Shown here piece after piece: positions 32,001 to 47,149 of a stretch of 64,000 nt of DNA. The first letter of the stretch is position 1. Every line of letters begins with the position of its first letter. The stretch comes from Xylocopa sonorina. Its lineage: Eukaryota > Arthropoda > Insecta > Hymenoptera > Apidae. The notes below the pieces were generated by a model. The model searched no databases and was not told the DNA's origin. It saw only the letters and a program-made list of their open reading frames with translations. Location: positions 372,001 through 436,000 of the forward strand of contig NW_027490112.1 in the NCBI RefSeq assembly GCF_050948175.1. Reading direction: 5' to 3'. Made by a program: the position numbers and the translations under genes.

Positions 32001-35000
32001 TTCATGATAAGATATAATATTCAATGCGAAGTGTTATGCATTCGTCGTCTACGATTCAAATGATCGTAAATGCGACACTTCCTTGCAAGGAAATAGCGTT
32101 TGCAGATGTCTGCGTATCGAAGCAATAGAGATCAAATGCTTCTTAAATCGAGATATTGCATCTCATTTCTATGTTTCATGGTAAGATATAATATGATCGG
32201 CGAAGTGTCATGTATTCCCCGTCTACACTTCAAATGAATGTAAATGCGACACTTCCTTGCTAGGAAATAGCGTCTGCAGCTGTCTAGGTATCGTAGCAAT
32301 AGAGTTCATATGCTTCTTAAAACGAGATATTGCATCTCATATCTATGTTTCATGATAAGATATAATATTCTTTGCGAAGTGTTATGCATTCCTCGTCTAC
32401 GATTCAAATGAATGTAAGTGCGACACTTCCTTGCAAGGAAATAGCGTTTGCGGATGTCTACCTATCGTAGCAATAGAGTTCTAATGCTTCTTAATACGCG
32501 ATGTCGCATCTCATTTCTATGTTTCATGATAAGATATAATATTCATTGCGAAGTGTTATGCATTCCTCGTCTACGATTCAAATGAATGTAAATGCGACAC
32601 TTCCTTGCAAGGAAGTAGCGTTTGCAGATGTCTAGGTATCGTAGCAATAGAGTTCTAATGCTTCTTAAAACGCGATATCGCATCTCATTTCTATGTTTCA
32701 TGGTAAGATATAATATGATTTGCGAAGTGTCATGTATTCCTCGTCTACACTTCAAATGAATGTAAATGCGACACTTCCTTGCTAGGAAATAGCGTCTGCA
32801 GATGTCTAGGTATCATAGCAATAGAGTTCAAATGCTTCTTGAAACGAGATATTGCATCTCATATCTATGATTCATGATAAGATATAATATTCATTGCGAA
32901 GTGTTATGCATTCCTCGTATACGATTCGAATGAATGCAAATGTGACACTTCCTTGCAAGGAAATAGCGTTTGCAGATGTCTACGTATCGAAGCAATAGAG
33001 TTCAAATGCTTGCTAAAACGAGATATTGCATCTCATATCTATGTTTCATGAAGAGATATAATATTCATTGCGAAGTGTTATATATTCCTCGTCTACTCTT
33101 CAAATGAACGTAATTGCGACACTTCCTTGCTCGGAAATAGTGTCTGCAGATGTCTAGGCATCGTAGCGATAGCGTTCTAATGCTTCTTAAAACGCGATAT
33201 CGCATCTCATTTCTATGTTTCATGGTAAGATATAATATGATTTGCGAATTGCTATGTATTCCTTGTCTGCACTTCAAATGAATGTAAATGCGACACTTCC
33301 TTGCAAGGGAATAGCGTTTGCAGATGTCTACGTATCGTAGCAATAGAGTTCTAATGCTTCTTAAAACGCGATATCGCATCTCATTTCTAAGTTTCATGGT
33401 GAGATATAATATTATTTGCGAAGTGTTATGTATTCCTCGTCTGCACTTCAAATGAATGTAAATGCGACACTTCCTTGCAAGGGAATAGCGTTTACATATG
33501 TCTACGTATCGTAGCAATGGATTTCTAATGCTTCTTAAAACGCGATATCGCATCTCATTTCTATGTTTCATGATAAGATATAATATTCACTGCGAAGTGT
33601 TATGCATTCCTCGTCTACGATTCAAATGAATGTAAATGCGACACTTCCTTGCGAGGAAATAGCGTTTACAGATGTCTAGGTACCGTAGCAATGGAGTTCT
33701 AATGCTTCTTAAAACGCGATATCGCATCTCAATTCTATGTTTCATGGTAAGATATAATATGATTTGCGAAGTGTTATGTATTCCTCGTCTGCACTTCAAA
33801 TGAATGTAAATGCGACACTTCCTTGCAAGGGAATTGCGTTTGCAGATGTCTACGTATCGTAGCAATAGATTTCTTATGATTCTTAAAACGCGATATCGCA
33901 TCTCAATTCTATGTTTCATGGTAAGATATAATATGATTTGCGAAGTGTTATGTATTCCTCGTCTACACTTCAAATGAATGTAATTGCGACACTTCCTTGC
34001 TAGGAAATAGAGTCTGCAGGTGTCTAGGTATCGTAGCGATAGAGTTAGAATGCTTCTTAAAACGCGATATTGCATCTCATATCTATGATTCATGATAAGA
34101 TATAATATTCATTGCGAAGTGTTATGCATTCGTCGTCTACGATTCAAACGAACGTAAATGCGACACTTCCTTGCAAGGAAATAGCGTTTGCAGATGTCTA
34201 CGTATCGAAGCAATAGAGATCAAATGCTTCTTAAATCGAGATATTGCATCTCATTTCTATGTTTCATGGTAAGATATAATATGATCTGCGAAGTGTCATG
34301 TATTCCTCGTCTACACTTCAAATGAATGTAAATGCGACACTTCCTTGCTAGGAAATAGCGTCTGCAGATGTCTAGGTATCGTAGCAATAGAGTTCAAATG
34401 CTTCTTAAAACGAGATATTGCATCTCATATCTATGTTTCATGATAAGATATAATATTCATTGCGAAGTGTTATGCATTCCTCGTCTACGATTCAAATGAA
34501 TGTGAATGCTATACTTCCTCGCTAGGAAATAGCGTTTGCAGATGTCTACGTATCGTAGCAGTAGCTTTCTAATGCTTCTTAAAACGCGATCTCGCACCTC
34601 ATTTCTATGTTTCATGGTAAGATATAATATGATTTGCGAAGGGTTATGTATTCCTCGTCTACACTTCAAATGAATGTAAATGCGAAACTTCCTTGCAAGG
34701 AAATAGCGTTTGCAGATGTCTACGTATCGTAGCAATAGATTTCTAATGCTTCTTAAAACGCGATATCGCATCTCATTTCTATGTTTCATGGTAGGATATA
34801 ATATGATTTGCGAAGTGTTATGTATTCCTCGTCTACACTTCAAATGAATGTGAATGCCACACTTCCACGCTAGGAAATAGCGTTTGCAGATGTCTACGTA
34901 TCGAAGCAATAGAGTTCTTATGATTCTTAAAACGCGATATCGCATCTCATTTCTATGTTTCATGGTAAGATATAATATTCATTGCGAAGTGTTATGCATT

Positions 35001-37064
35001 CCTCGTCTACGATTCAAATGAATGTAAATGCGGCACTTCCTTGCAAGGAAATAGCGTTTGCAGATGTCTACGTATCGTAGCAATAGAGTTTTTATGATTC
35101 TTAAAACTCGATATCGCATCTCATTTCTATATTTCACGGTAAGATATAATATGATTTTCGAAGTGTTATGTATTCCTCGTCTACATTCCAAATGATTGTG
35201 AATGCGACACTTCCTTGCAAGGAAATAGCGTTTGCAGATGTCTACGTATCGTAGCAATAGCTTTCTAATGCTTCTTAAAACGCGATATCGCATCTCATTT
35301 CTATGTTTCATGGTAAGATATAATATGATTTGCGAAGTGTTATGTATTCCTCGTCTACACTTCAAATGAATGTAAATGCGATACTTCCTCGCTAGGAAAT
35401 AGCGTTTGCAGATGTCTACGTATCGTAGCATTAGCTTTCTAATGCTTCTTAAAACGCGATATCGCATCTCATTTCTATATTTCACGGTAAGATATAATAT
35501 GATTTGCGAAGTGTTATGTATTCCTCGTCTACATTCCAAATGATTGTGAATGCGACACTTCCTTGCAAGGAAATAGCGTTTGCAGATGTCTACGTATCGA
35601 AGCAATAGAGTTCAAATGCTTCTTAAAACGAGATATTGCATCTCATATCTGTTTCATGATAAGATATAATATTCATTGCGAAGTGTTATGCATTCCACGT
35701 CTACGATTCAAATGAATGTAAATGCGACACTTCCTTGCAAGGAAATAGCGTTTGCAGATGTCTACGTATCGTAGCAATAGAGTTTTTATGATTCTTAAAA
35801 CGCGATATCACATCTCATTTCTATGTTTCATGGTAAGATATAATATGATTTGCGAAGTGTTATGTATTCCTCGTCTACACTTCAAATGAATGTGAATGCC
35901 ACACTTCCTCGCTAGGAAATAGCGTTTGCAGATATCTAGGTGTCGTAGCAATAGAGTTCTAATGCTTCTTAAAACGCGATATCGCATCTCAATTCTATGT
36001 TTCATGGTAAGATATAATATGATTTGCGAAGTGTTATGTATTCCTCGTCTGCACTTCAAATGAATGTAAATGCGACACTTCCTTGCAAGGGAATTGCGTT
36101 TGCAGATGTCTACGTATTGTAGCAATAGATTTCTTATGATTCTTAAAACGCGATATCGCATCTCATTTCTATGTTTCATGGTAAGATATAATATGATTTG
36201 CGAAGTGTTATGTATTCCTCGTCTACACTTCAAATGAATGTAAATGCGAGACTTCCTTGTTAGGAAATAGCGTTTGCAGATGTCTACGTATCGAAGCAAT
36301 AGAGTTCAAATGCTTCTTAAAACGAGATATTGCATCTCATATCTATGTTTCATGATAAGATATAATATTCATTGCGAAGTGTTATGCATTCCACGTCTAC
36401 GATTCAAATGAATGTAAATGCGACACTTCCTTGCAAGGAAATAGCGTTTGCAGATGTCTACGTATCGTAGCAGTAGCTATCTATTGCTTCTTAAAACGCG
36501 ATATCGCATCTCAATTCTATGTTTCATGGTAAGATATAATATGATTTGCGAAGTGTTATGTATTCCTCGTCTGCACTTCAAATGAATGTAAATGCGACAC
36601 TTCCTTGCAAGGGAATTGCGTTTGCAGATGTCTACGTATCGTAGCAATAGATTTATTATGATTCTTAAAACGCGATATCGCATCTCATTTCTATGTTTCA
36701 TGGTAAGATATAATATGATTTGCGAAGTGTTATGTATTCCTCGTCTACACTTCAAGTGAATGTAAATGCGACACTTCCTAGCAAGGAAGTAGCGTTTGCA
36801 GATGTCTACGTATCGAAGCAATAGAGTTCAAATTCTTCTTAAAACGAGATATTGCATCTCATATCTATGTTTCATGATAAGATATAATATTCATTGCGAA
36901 GTGTTATGCATTCCTCGTCTACACTTCAAATGAATGTAAATGCGACACTTCCTTGCAAGGAAATAGCGTTTGCAGATGTCTAGGTATCGTAGCAATAGAG
37001 TTCTGATGATTCTTAAAACGAGATATTGCATCTCATATCTATGTTTCATGATAAGATATAATAT

Positions 37065-38804
37065 TCATTGCGAAGTGTTATGCATTCCTCGTATACGATT
37101 CAAATGAATGTGAATGCGATACTTCCTCGCTAGGAAATAGCGTTTGCAGATGTCTACGTATCGTAGCAGTAGCTTTCTAATGCTTCTTAAAACGCGATAT
37201 CGCATCTCATTTCTATGTTTCATGGTAAGATATAATATTATTTGCGAAGTGTTATGTATTCCTCGTCTGCACTTCAAATGAATGTAAATGCGACACTTCC
37301 TAGCAAGGCAATAGCGTTTGCAGATGTCTACGTATCGAAGCAATAGAGTTCAAATGCTTCTTAAAACGAGATATTGCATCTCATATCTATGTTTCATGAT
37401 AAGATATAATATTCATTGCGAAGTGTTATGCATTCCACGTCTACGATTCAAATGAATGTGAATGCGATACTTCCTCGCTAGGAAATAGCGTTTGCAGATG
37501 TCTACGTATCGTAGCAGTAGCTTTCTAATGCTTCTTAAAACGCGATATCGCATCTCATTTCTATGTTTCATGGTAAGATATAATATGATTTGCGAAGTGT
37601 TATGTATTCCTCGTCTACACTTCAAGTGAATGTAAATGCGACACTTCCTAGCAAGGAAATAGCGTTTGCAGATGTCTACGTATCGAAGCAATAGAGTTCA
37701 AATTCTTCTTAAAACGAGATATTGCATCTCATATCTATGTTTCATGATAAGATATAATATTCATTGCGAAGTGTTATGCATTCCTCGTATACGATTCAAA
37801 TGAATGTGAATGCGATACTTCCTCGCTAGGAAATAGCGTTTGCAGATGTCTACGTATCGTAGCAGTAGCTTTCTAATGCTTCTTAAAACGCGATATCGCA
37901 TCTCATTTCTATGTTTCATGGTAAGATATAATATTATTTGCGAAGTGTTATGTATTCCTCGTCTGCACTTCAAATGAATGTAAATGCGACACTTCCTAGC
38001 AAGGCAATAGCGTTTGCAGATGTCTACGTATCGAAGCAATAGAGTTCAAATGCTTCTTAAAACGAGATATTGCATCTCATATCTATGTTTCATGATAAGA
38101 TATAATATTCATTGCGAAGTGTTATGCATTCCACGTCTACGATTCAAATGAATGTGAATGCGATACTTCCTCGCTAGGAAATAGCGTTTGCAGATGTCTA
38201 CGTATCGTAGCAGTAGCTTTCTAATGCTTCTTAAAACGCGATATCGCATCTCATTTCTATGTTTCATGGTAAGATATAATATGATTTGCGAAGTGTTATG
38301 TATTCCTCGTCTACACTTCAAGTGAATGTAAATGCGACACTTCCTAGCAAGGAAATAGCGTTTGCAGATGTCTACGTATCGAAGCAATAGAGTTCAAATT
38401 CTTCTTAAAACGAGATATTGCATCTCATATCTATGTTTCATGATAAGATATAATATTCATTGCGAAGTGTTATGCATTCCTCGTATACGATTCAAATGAA
38501 TGTGAATGCGATACTTCCTCGCTAGGAAATAGCGTTTGCAGATGTCTACGTATCGTAGCAGTAGCTTTCTAATGCTTCTTAAAACGCGATATCGCATCTC
38601 ATTTCTATGTTTCATGGTAAGATATAATATTATTTGCGAAGTGTTATGTATTCCTCGTCTGCACTTCAAATGAATGTAAATGCGACACTTCCTAGCAAGG
38701 CAATAGCGTTTGCAGATGTCTACGTATCGAAGCAATAGAGTTCAAATGCTTCTTAAAACGAGATATTGCATCTCATATCTATGTTTCATGATAAGATATA
38801 ATAT
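37065..38804 (+). repeat. Four-monomer higher-order repeat (696 bp, about 2.5 copies)
   Basis: The pattern starting at 37,065 recurs at 37,761 and 38,457, and the one at 37,413 recurs at 38,109. Adjacent 348-bp dimers differ at diagnostic sites (CTTCCTAGCAAGGCAATAG versus CTTCCTAGCAAGGAAATAG; CCTCGTATACG versus CCACGTCTACG). Spot checks of copies 696 bp apart showed no differences, so the expansion is recent. Confidence 0.9.
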
Positions 38805-41800
38805 TCATTGCGAAGTGTTATGCATTCCTCGTCTACGATTCAAATGAATGTAAATGCGACACTTCCTTGCAAGGAAATAGCGTTTACAGATGTCTACCTA
38901 TCGTAGCAATAGAGTTCTAATGCTTCTTAAAACGCGATATCGCATCTCATTTCTATGTTTCATGGTAAGATATAATATGATTTGCGAAGTGTTATGTATT
39001 CCTCGTCTACACTTCAAATGAATGTAAATGCGACACTTCCTTGCAAAGAAATAGCGTTTGCAGATGTCTACGTATCGTAGCAATAGAAACCTAATGCTTC
39101 TTAAAACGCGATATCGCATCTCATTTCTATGTTTCATGGTAAGATATAATATTATTTGCGAAGTGTTATGTATTCCTCGTCTGCACTTCAAATGAATGTA
39201 AATGCGACATTTCCTTGCTAGGAAATAAGGTCTGCAGATGTCTAGGTATCGTTGCGATAGAGTTCTAATGCTTCTTAAAACGCGATATCGCATCCCATTT
39301 CTATGTTTCATGGTAAGATATAATATGATTTGCGAAGTGTTATGTATTCCTCGTCTACACTTCAAATGAATGTAATTGCGACACTTCCTTGATAGGAAAT
39401 AGTGTCTGCAGATGTCTAGGTATCGTAGCAATAGAGTTCTTATGATCCTTAAAACGCGATATCGCATCGCATTTATCTGTTTCATGGTAAGATATAATAT
39501 GATTTGCGAAGTGTTATGTATTCCTCGTCTACATTTCAAATGAATGTAAATGCGACACTTCCTTGCTAGGAAATAGCGTTTACAGATGTCTACGTATCGA
39601 AGCAATAGAGTTCAAATGCTTCTTAAAACGAGATATTGCATCTCATATCTATGTTTCATGATAAGATATAATATTCACTGCGAAGTGTTATGCATTCCTC
39701 GTCTACGATTCAAATGAATGTAAATGCGACACTTCCTTGCTAGGAAATAGCGTCTGCAGATGTCTAGGTATCGTAGCAATAGAGTTCAAATGCTTCTTAA
39801 AACGAGATATTGCATCTCATATCTGTGTTTCATGATAAGATACAATATTCATTGCGAAGTGTTATGCATTCCTCGTATACGATTCAAATGAATGTGAATG
39901 CGATACTTCCTCGCTAGGAAATAGCGTTTGCAGATGTCTACGTATCGTAGCAGTAGCTTTCTAATGCTTCTTAAAACGCGATATCGCATCTCATTTCTAT
40001 GTTTCATGGTAAGATAAAATATGATTTGCGAAGTGTTATGTATTCCTCGTCCACACTTCAAGTGAATGTAAATGCGACACTTCCTAGCAAGGAAATATCG
40101 TTTGCAGATGTCTACGTATCGAAGCAATAGAGTTCAAATCCTTCTTAAAACGCGATATCGCATCTCATTTCTATGTTTCATGGTAAGATATAACATGATT
40201 TGCGAAGTGTTATGTATTCCTCGTCTACGCTTCAAATGAATGTGAATGCGATACTTCCTCGCTAGGAAATAGCGTTTGCAGATGTCTACGTATCGTAGCA
40301 ATAGCTTTCTAATGCTTCTTAAAACGCGATATCGCATCTCTTTTCTATGTTTCATGGTAAGATATAATATGATTTGCGAAGTGTTATGCATTCCTCGTCT
40401 ACACTTCAAATGAATGTAAATGCGAAACTTCCTTGCAAGGAAATAGCGTTTGCAGATGTCTACGTATCGTAGCAATAGAGTTCAAATGCTTCTTAAAACG
40501 AGATATTGCATTTCATATCTATGTTTCATGATAAAATATAATATTCATTGCGAAGTGTTATGCATTCCTCGTCTACGATTCAAATGAATGTAAATGCGAC
40601 ACTTCCTTGCAAGGAAATAGCGTTTGCAGATGTCTACGTATCGTAGCAATAGAGTTTTTATGATTCTTAAAACTCGATTTCGCTTCTCATTTCTATATTT
40701 CACGGTAAGATATAATATGATTTGCGAAGTGTTATGTATTCCTCGTCTACATTCCAAATGATTGTGAATGCGACACTTCCTTGCAAGGAAATAGCGTTTG
40801 CAGATGTCTACGTATCGTAGCAATGGAGTTCTTATGATTCTTAAAACGCGATATCGCATCTCAATTCTATGTTTCATGGTAAGATACAATATGATTTGCG
40901 AAGTGTTATGCATTCCTCGTCTACACTTCAAATGAATGTAAATGCGAAACTTCCTAGCAAGGAAATAGCGTTTGCAGATGTCTACGTATCGTAGCAATAG
41001 ATTTCTAATGCTTCTTAAAACGCGATATCGCATCTCATTTCTATGTTTCATGGTAAGATATAATATGATTTGCGAAGTGTTATGTATTCCTCGTCTACAC
41101 TTCAAATGAATGTGAATGCGATACTTCCTCGCTAGGAAATAGCGTTTGCAGATGTCTACGTATCGTAGCATTAGCTTTCTAATGCTTCTTAAAACGCGAT
41201 ATCGCATCTCATTTCTATATTTCATGGTAAGATATAACATGATTTGCGAAGTGTCATGTATTCCTCGTCTACACTCCAAATGATTGTGAATGCGACACTT
41301 CCTTGCTAGGAAATAGCGTCTGCAGATGTCTAGGTATCGTAGCAATAGAGTTCAAATGCTTCTTAAAACGAGATATTGCATTTCATATCTATGTTTCATG
41401 ATAAGATATAATATTCATTGCGAAGTGTTATGCATTCCACGTCTACGATTCAAATGAATGTAAATGCGACACTTCCTTGCCAGGAAATAGCGTTTGCAGA
41501 TGTCTACGTATCGTAGCAATAGAGTCTTATGATTCTTAAAACGCGATATCGCATCTCATTTCTATGTTTCATGGTAAAATACAATATGATTTGCGAAGTG
41601 TTATGTATTCCTCGTCTACACTCCAAATGATTGTGAATGCGACACTTCCTTGCAAGGAAATAGCGTTTGCAGATGTCTACGTATCGTAGCAATGGAGTTC
41701 AATTGCTTCTTAAAACGAGATATTGCATCTCATATCTATGTTTCATGATAAGATATAATATTCATTGCGAAGTGTTATGCATTCCTCGTCTACGATTCAA

Positions 41801-44800
41801 ATGAATGCAAATGCGACACTTCTTTGCAAGGAAATAGCGTTTGCAGATGTCTACGTATCGAAGCAATAGCTTTCTAAAGCTTCTTAAAACGCGATATCGC
41901 ATCTCATTTCTATGCTTCATGGCAAGATATAATATGATTTGCGAAGTGTTATGTATTCCTCGTCTACACTTCAAATGAATGTGAATGCCACACTTCCTCG
42001 CTAGGAAATAGCGTTTGCAGATGTCTACGTATCGTAGCAATAGAGTTCTTATGCTTCTTAAAACACGATATCGCATCTCATTTCTATATTTCACGGTAAG
42101 ATATAATATGATTTGCGAAGTGTTATGTATTCCTCGTCTACACTCCAAATGATTGTGAATGCGACACTTCCTTGCAAGGAAATAGCGTTTGCAGATGTCT
42201 ACGTATCGTAGCAATGGAGTTCTTATGATTCTTAAAACGCGATATCGCATCTCAATTCTATGTTTCATGGTAAGATATAATATGATTTGCGCAGTGTTAT
42301 GCATTCCTCGTCTACACTTCAAATGAATGTAAATGTGAAATCTCCTTGCAAGGAAATAGCGTTTGCAGATGTCTACGTATCGTAGCAATAGATTTCTAAT
42401 GCTTCTTAAAACGCGATATCGCATCTCATTTCTATGTTTCATGGTAAGATATAATATGATTTGCGAAGTGTTATGTATTCCTCGTCTACACATCAAATGA
42501 ATGTGAATGCGATACTTCCTCGCTAGGAAATAGCGTTTGCAGATGTCTACGTATCGTAGCATTAGCTTTCTAATGCTCCTTAAAACGCGATATCGCATCT
42601 CATTTCTATCTTTCATGGTAAGATATAACATGATTTGCGAAGTGTCATGTATTTCTCGTCTACACTTCAAATGAATGTAAATGCGACACTTCTTTGCTAG
42701 GAAATAGCGTCTGCAGATGTCTAGGTATCGTAGCAATAGAGTTCAAATGCTTCTTAAAACGAGATATTGCAACTCATTTCTATGTTTCATGATAAGATAT
42801 AATATTCATTGCGAAGTGTTATGCATTCCTCGTCTACGGTTTAAATGAATGCAAATACGACACTTCCTTGCAAGGAAATAGCGTTTGCAGATGTCTACGT
42901 ATCGAAGCAATAGCATTCTAAAGCTTCTTAAAACGCGATATCGCATCTCATTTCTATGTTTCATGGTAAGATATAATATGATTTGCGAAGTGTTATGTAT
43001 TCCTCGTCTACACTTCAAATGAATGTAATTGCGACACTTCCTTGATAGGAAGTAGTGTCTGCAGATGTCTAGGTATCGTAGCAATAGAGTTCTTATGATC
43101 CTTAAAACGCGATATCGCATCGCATTTCTATGTTTCATGATAAGATATAATATTCACTGCGAAGTGTTATGCATTCCTCGTCTACGATTCAAATGAATGT
43201 AAATGCGACACTTCCTTGCTAGGAAATAGCGTCTGCACATGTCTAGGCATCGTAGCAAAAGAGTTCAAATGCTTCTTAAAACGAGATATTGCATCTCATA
43301 TCTATGTTTCATGGTAAGATATAATATGGTTTGCGAAGTGTTATGTATTCCTCGTCTACACTTCAAATGAATGTAATTGCGACACTTCCTTGATAGGAAA
43401 TAGTGTCTGCAGATGTCTAGGTATCGTAGCAATAGAGTTCTTATGATCCTTAAATCGCGATATCGCATCGCATTTCTATGTTTCATGATAAGATATAATA
43501 TTCACTGCGAAGTGTTATGCATTCCTCGTATACGATTCAAATGAATGTGAATGCGATACTTCCTCGCTAGGAAATAGCGTTTGCAGATGTCTACGTATCG
43601 TAGCAGTAGCTTTCTAATGCTTCTTAAAACGCGATATCGCATCTCATTTCTATGTTTCATGGTAAGATATAATATGATTTGCGAAGTGTTATGTATTCCT
43701 CGTCTACACTTCAAATGAATGTGAATGCCACACTTCCACGCTAGGAAATAGCGATTGCAGATGTCTACGTATCGTAGCAATAGATATCTTATGATTCTTA
43801 AAACGCGATATCGCATCTCATTTCTATGTTTCATGGTAAGATATAATATGATTTGCGAAGTGTTATGTATTCCTCGTCTACACTTCAAATGAATGTAAAT
43901 GCGACACTTCCTTGCAAGCAAATAGCGTTTGCAGATGTCTACGTATCGAAGCAATACGGTTCTTATGATTCTTAAAACGCGATATCGCATCTCATTTCTA
44001 TGTTTCATGGTAAGATATAATATTCATTGCGAAGCGTTATGCATTCCTCGTCTACGATTCAAATGAATGTAAATGCGACACTTCCTTGCAAGGAAATAGC
44101 GTTTGCAGATGTCTACGTATCGTAGCAATAGAGTCTTTATGATTCTTAAAACTCGATATCGCATCTCATTTCTATATTTCACGGTAAGATATAATATGAT
44201 TTGCGAAGTGTTATGTATTCCTCGTCTACACTCCAAATGATTGTGAATGCGACACTTCCTTGCAAGGAAATAGCGTTTGCAGATGTCTACGTATCGTAGC
44301 AATAGAGTCTTTATGATTCTTAAAACTCGATATCGCATCTCATTTCTATATTTCACGGTAAGATATAATATGATTTGCGAAGTGTTATGTATTCCTCGTC
44401 TACACTTCAAATGAATGTGAATGCGATACTTCCTCGCTAGGAAATAGCGTTTGCAGATGTCTACGTATCGTAGCATTAGCTTTCTAATGCTTCTTAAAAC
44501 GCGATATCGCATCTCATTTCTATATTTCATGGTAAGATATAACATGATTTGCGAAGTGTCATGTATTCCTCGTCTACACTCCAAATGATTGTGAATGCGA
44601 CACTTCCTTGCTAGGAAATAGCGTCTGCAGATGTCTAGGTATCGTAGCAATAGAGTTCAAATGCTTCTTAAAACGAGATATTGCATTTCATATCTATGTT
44701 TCATGATAAGATATAATATTCATTGCGAAGTGTTATGCATTCCACGTCTACGATTCAAATGAATGTAAATGCGACACTTCCTTGCAAGGAAATAGCGTTT

Positions 44801-47149
44801 GCAGATGTCTACGTATCGTAGCAATAGAGTTTTTATGATTCTTAAAACGCGATATCGCATCTCATTTCTATGTTTCATGGTAAGATATAATATGATTTGC
44901 GAAGTGTTATGTATTCCTCGTCTACACTTCAAATGAATGTGAATGCCACACTTCCTCGCTAGGAAATAGCGTTTGCAGATGACTACGTATCGTAGCAATA
45001 GAGTTCTTATGATTCTTAAAACGCGATATCGCATCTCATTTCTATGTTTCATGGTAAGATATAATATGATTTGCGAAGTGTTATGTATTCCTCGTCTACA
45101 CTTCAAATGAATGTAAATGCGACACATCCTTGCAAGCAAATAGCGTTTGCAGATGTCTACGTATCGAAGCAATAGAGTTCTTATGCTTCTTAAAACACGA
45201 TATCGCATCTCATTTCTATATTTCACGGTAAGATATAATATGATTTGCGAAGTGTTATGTATTCCTCGTCTACACTCCAAATGATTGTGAATACGACACT
45301 TCCTTGCAAGGAAATAGCGTTTGCAGATGTCTACGTATCGTAGCAATGGAGTTCTTATGATTCTTAAAACGCGATATCGCATCTCAATTCTATGTTTCAT
45401 GGTAAGATATAATATGATTTGCGAAGTGTTATGCATTCCTCGTCTACACTTCAAATGAATGTGAATGCCACACTTCCTCGCTAGGAAATAGCGTTTGCAG
45501 ATGTCTACGTATCGTAGCAATAGAGTTCTTATGATTCTTAGAACGCGATATCGCATCTCATTTCAATGTTTCATGGTAAGATATAATATGATTTGCGAAG
45601 TGTTATGTATTCCTCGTCTACCCTTCAAATGAATGTAAATGCGACACATCCTTGCAAGCAAATAGCGTTTGCAGATGTCTAAGTATCGAGGCAATAGAGT
45701 TCTTATGCTTCTTAAAACACGATATCGCATCTCATTTCTATATTTCACGGTAAGATATAATATGATTTGCGAAGTGTTATGTATTCCTCGTCTACACTCC
45801 AAATGATTGTGAATGCGACACTTCCTTGCAAGGAAATAGCGTTTGCAGATGTCTACGTATCGTAGCAATGGAGTTCTTATGATTCTTAAAACGCGATATC
45901 GCATCTCAATTCTATGTTTCATGGTAAGATATAATATGATTTGCGCAGTGTTATGCATTCCTCGTCTACACTTCAAATGAATGTAAATGTGAAATCTCCT
46001 TGCAAGGAAATAGCGTTTGCAGATGTCTACGTATCGTAGCAATAGATTTCTAATGCTTCTTAAAACGCGATATCGCATCTCATTTCTATGTTTCATGGTA
46101 AGATATAATATGATTTGCGAAGTGTTATGTATTCCTCGTCTACACTTCAAATGAATGTGAATGCGATACTTCCTCGCTAGGAAATAGCGTTTGCAGATGT
46201 CTACGTATCGTAGCATTAGCTTTCTAATGCTTCTTAAAACGCGATATCGCATCTCATTTCTATATTTCATGGTAAGATATAACATGATTTGCGAAGTGTC
46301 ATGTATTTCCCGTCTACACTTCAAATGAATGTAAATGCGACACTTCCTTGCTAGGAAATAGCGTCTGCAGATGTCTAGGTATCGTAGCAATAGAGTTCAA
46401 ATGCATCTTAAAACGAGATATTGCATCTCATATCTATGTTTCATGATAAGATATAATATTCATTGCGAAGTGTTATGCATTCCACGTCTACGATTCAAAT
46501 GAATGTAAATGCGACACTTCCTTGCAAGGAAATAGCGTTTGCAGATGTCTACGTATCGTAGCAATAGAGTTTTTATGATTCTTAAAACGCGATATCGCAT
46601 CTCATTTCTATGTTTCATGGTAAAATACAATATGATTTGCGAAGTGTTATGTATTCCTCGTCTACACTTCAAATGAATGTAAATGCGACACATCCTTGCA
46701 AGCAAATAGCGTTTGCAGATGTCTAAGTATCGAGGCAATAGAGTTCTTATGCTTCTTAAAACACGATATCGCATCTCATTTCTATATTTCACGGTAAGAT
46801 ATAATATGATTTGCGAAGTGTTATGTATTCCTCGTCTACACTCCAAATGATTGTGAATGCGACACTTCTTTGCAAGGAAATAGCGTTTGCAGATGTCTAC
46901 GGATCGTAGCAATGGAGTTCTTATGATTCTTAAAACGCGATATCGCATCTCAATTCTATGTTTCATGGTAAGATATAATATGATTTGCGCAGTGTTATGC
47001 ATTCCTCGTCTACACTTCAAATGAACGTAAATGTGAAATCTCCTTGCAAGGAAATAGCGTTTGCAGATGTCTACGTATCGTAGCAATAGATTTCTAATGC
47101 TTCTTAAAACGCGATATCGCATCTCATTTCTATGTTTCATGGTAAGATA

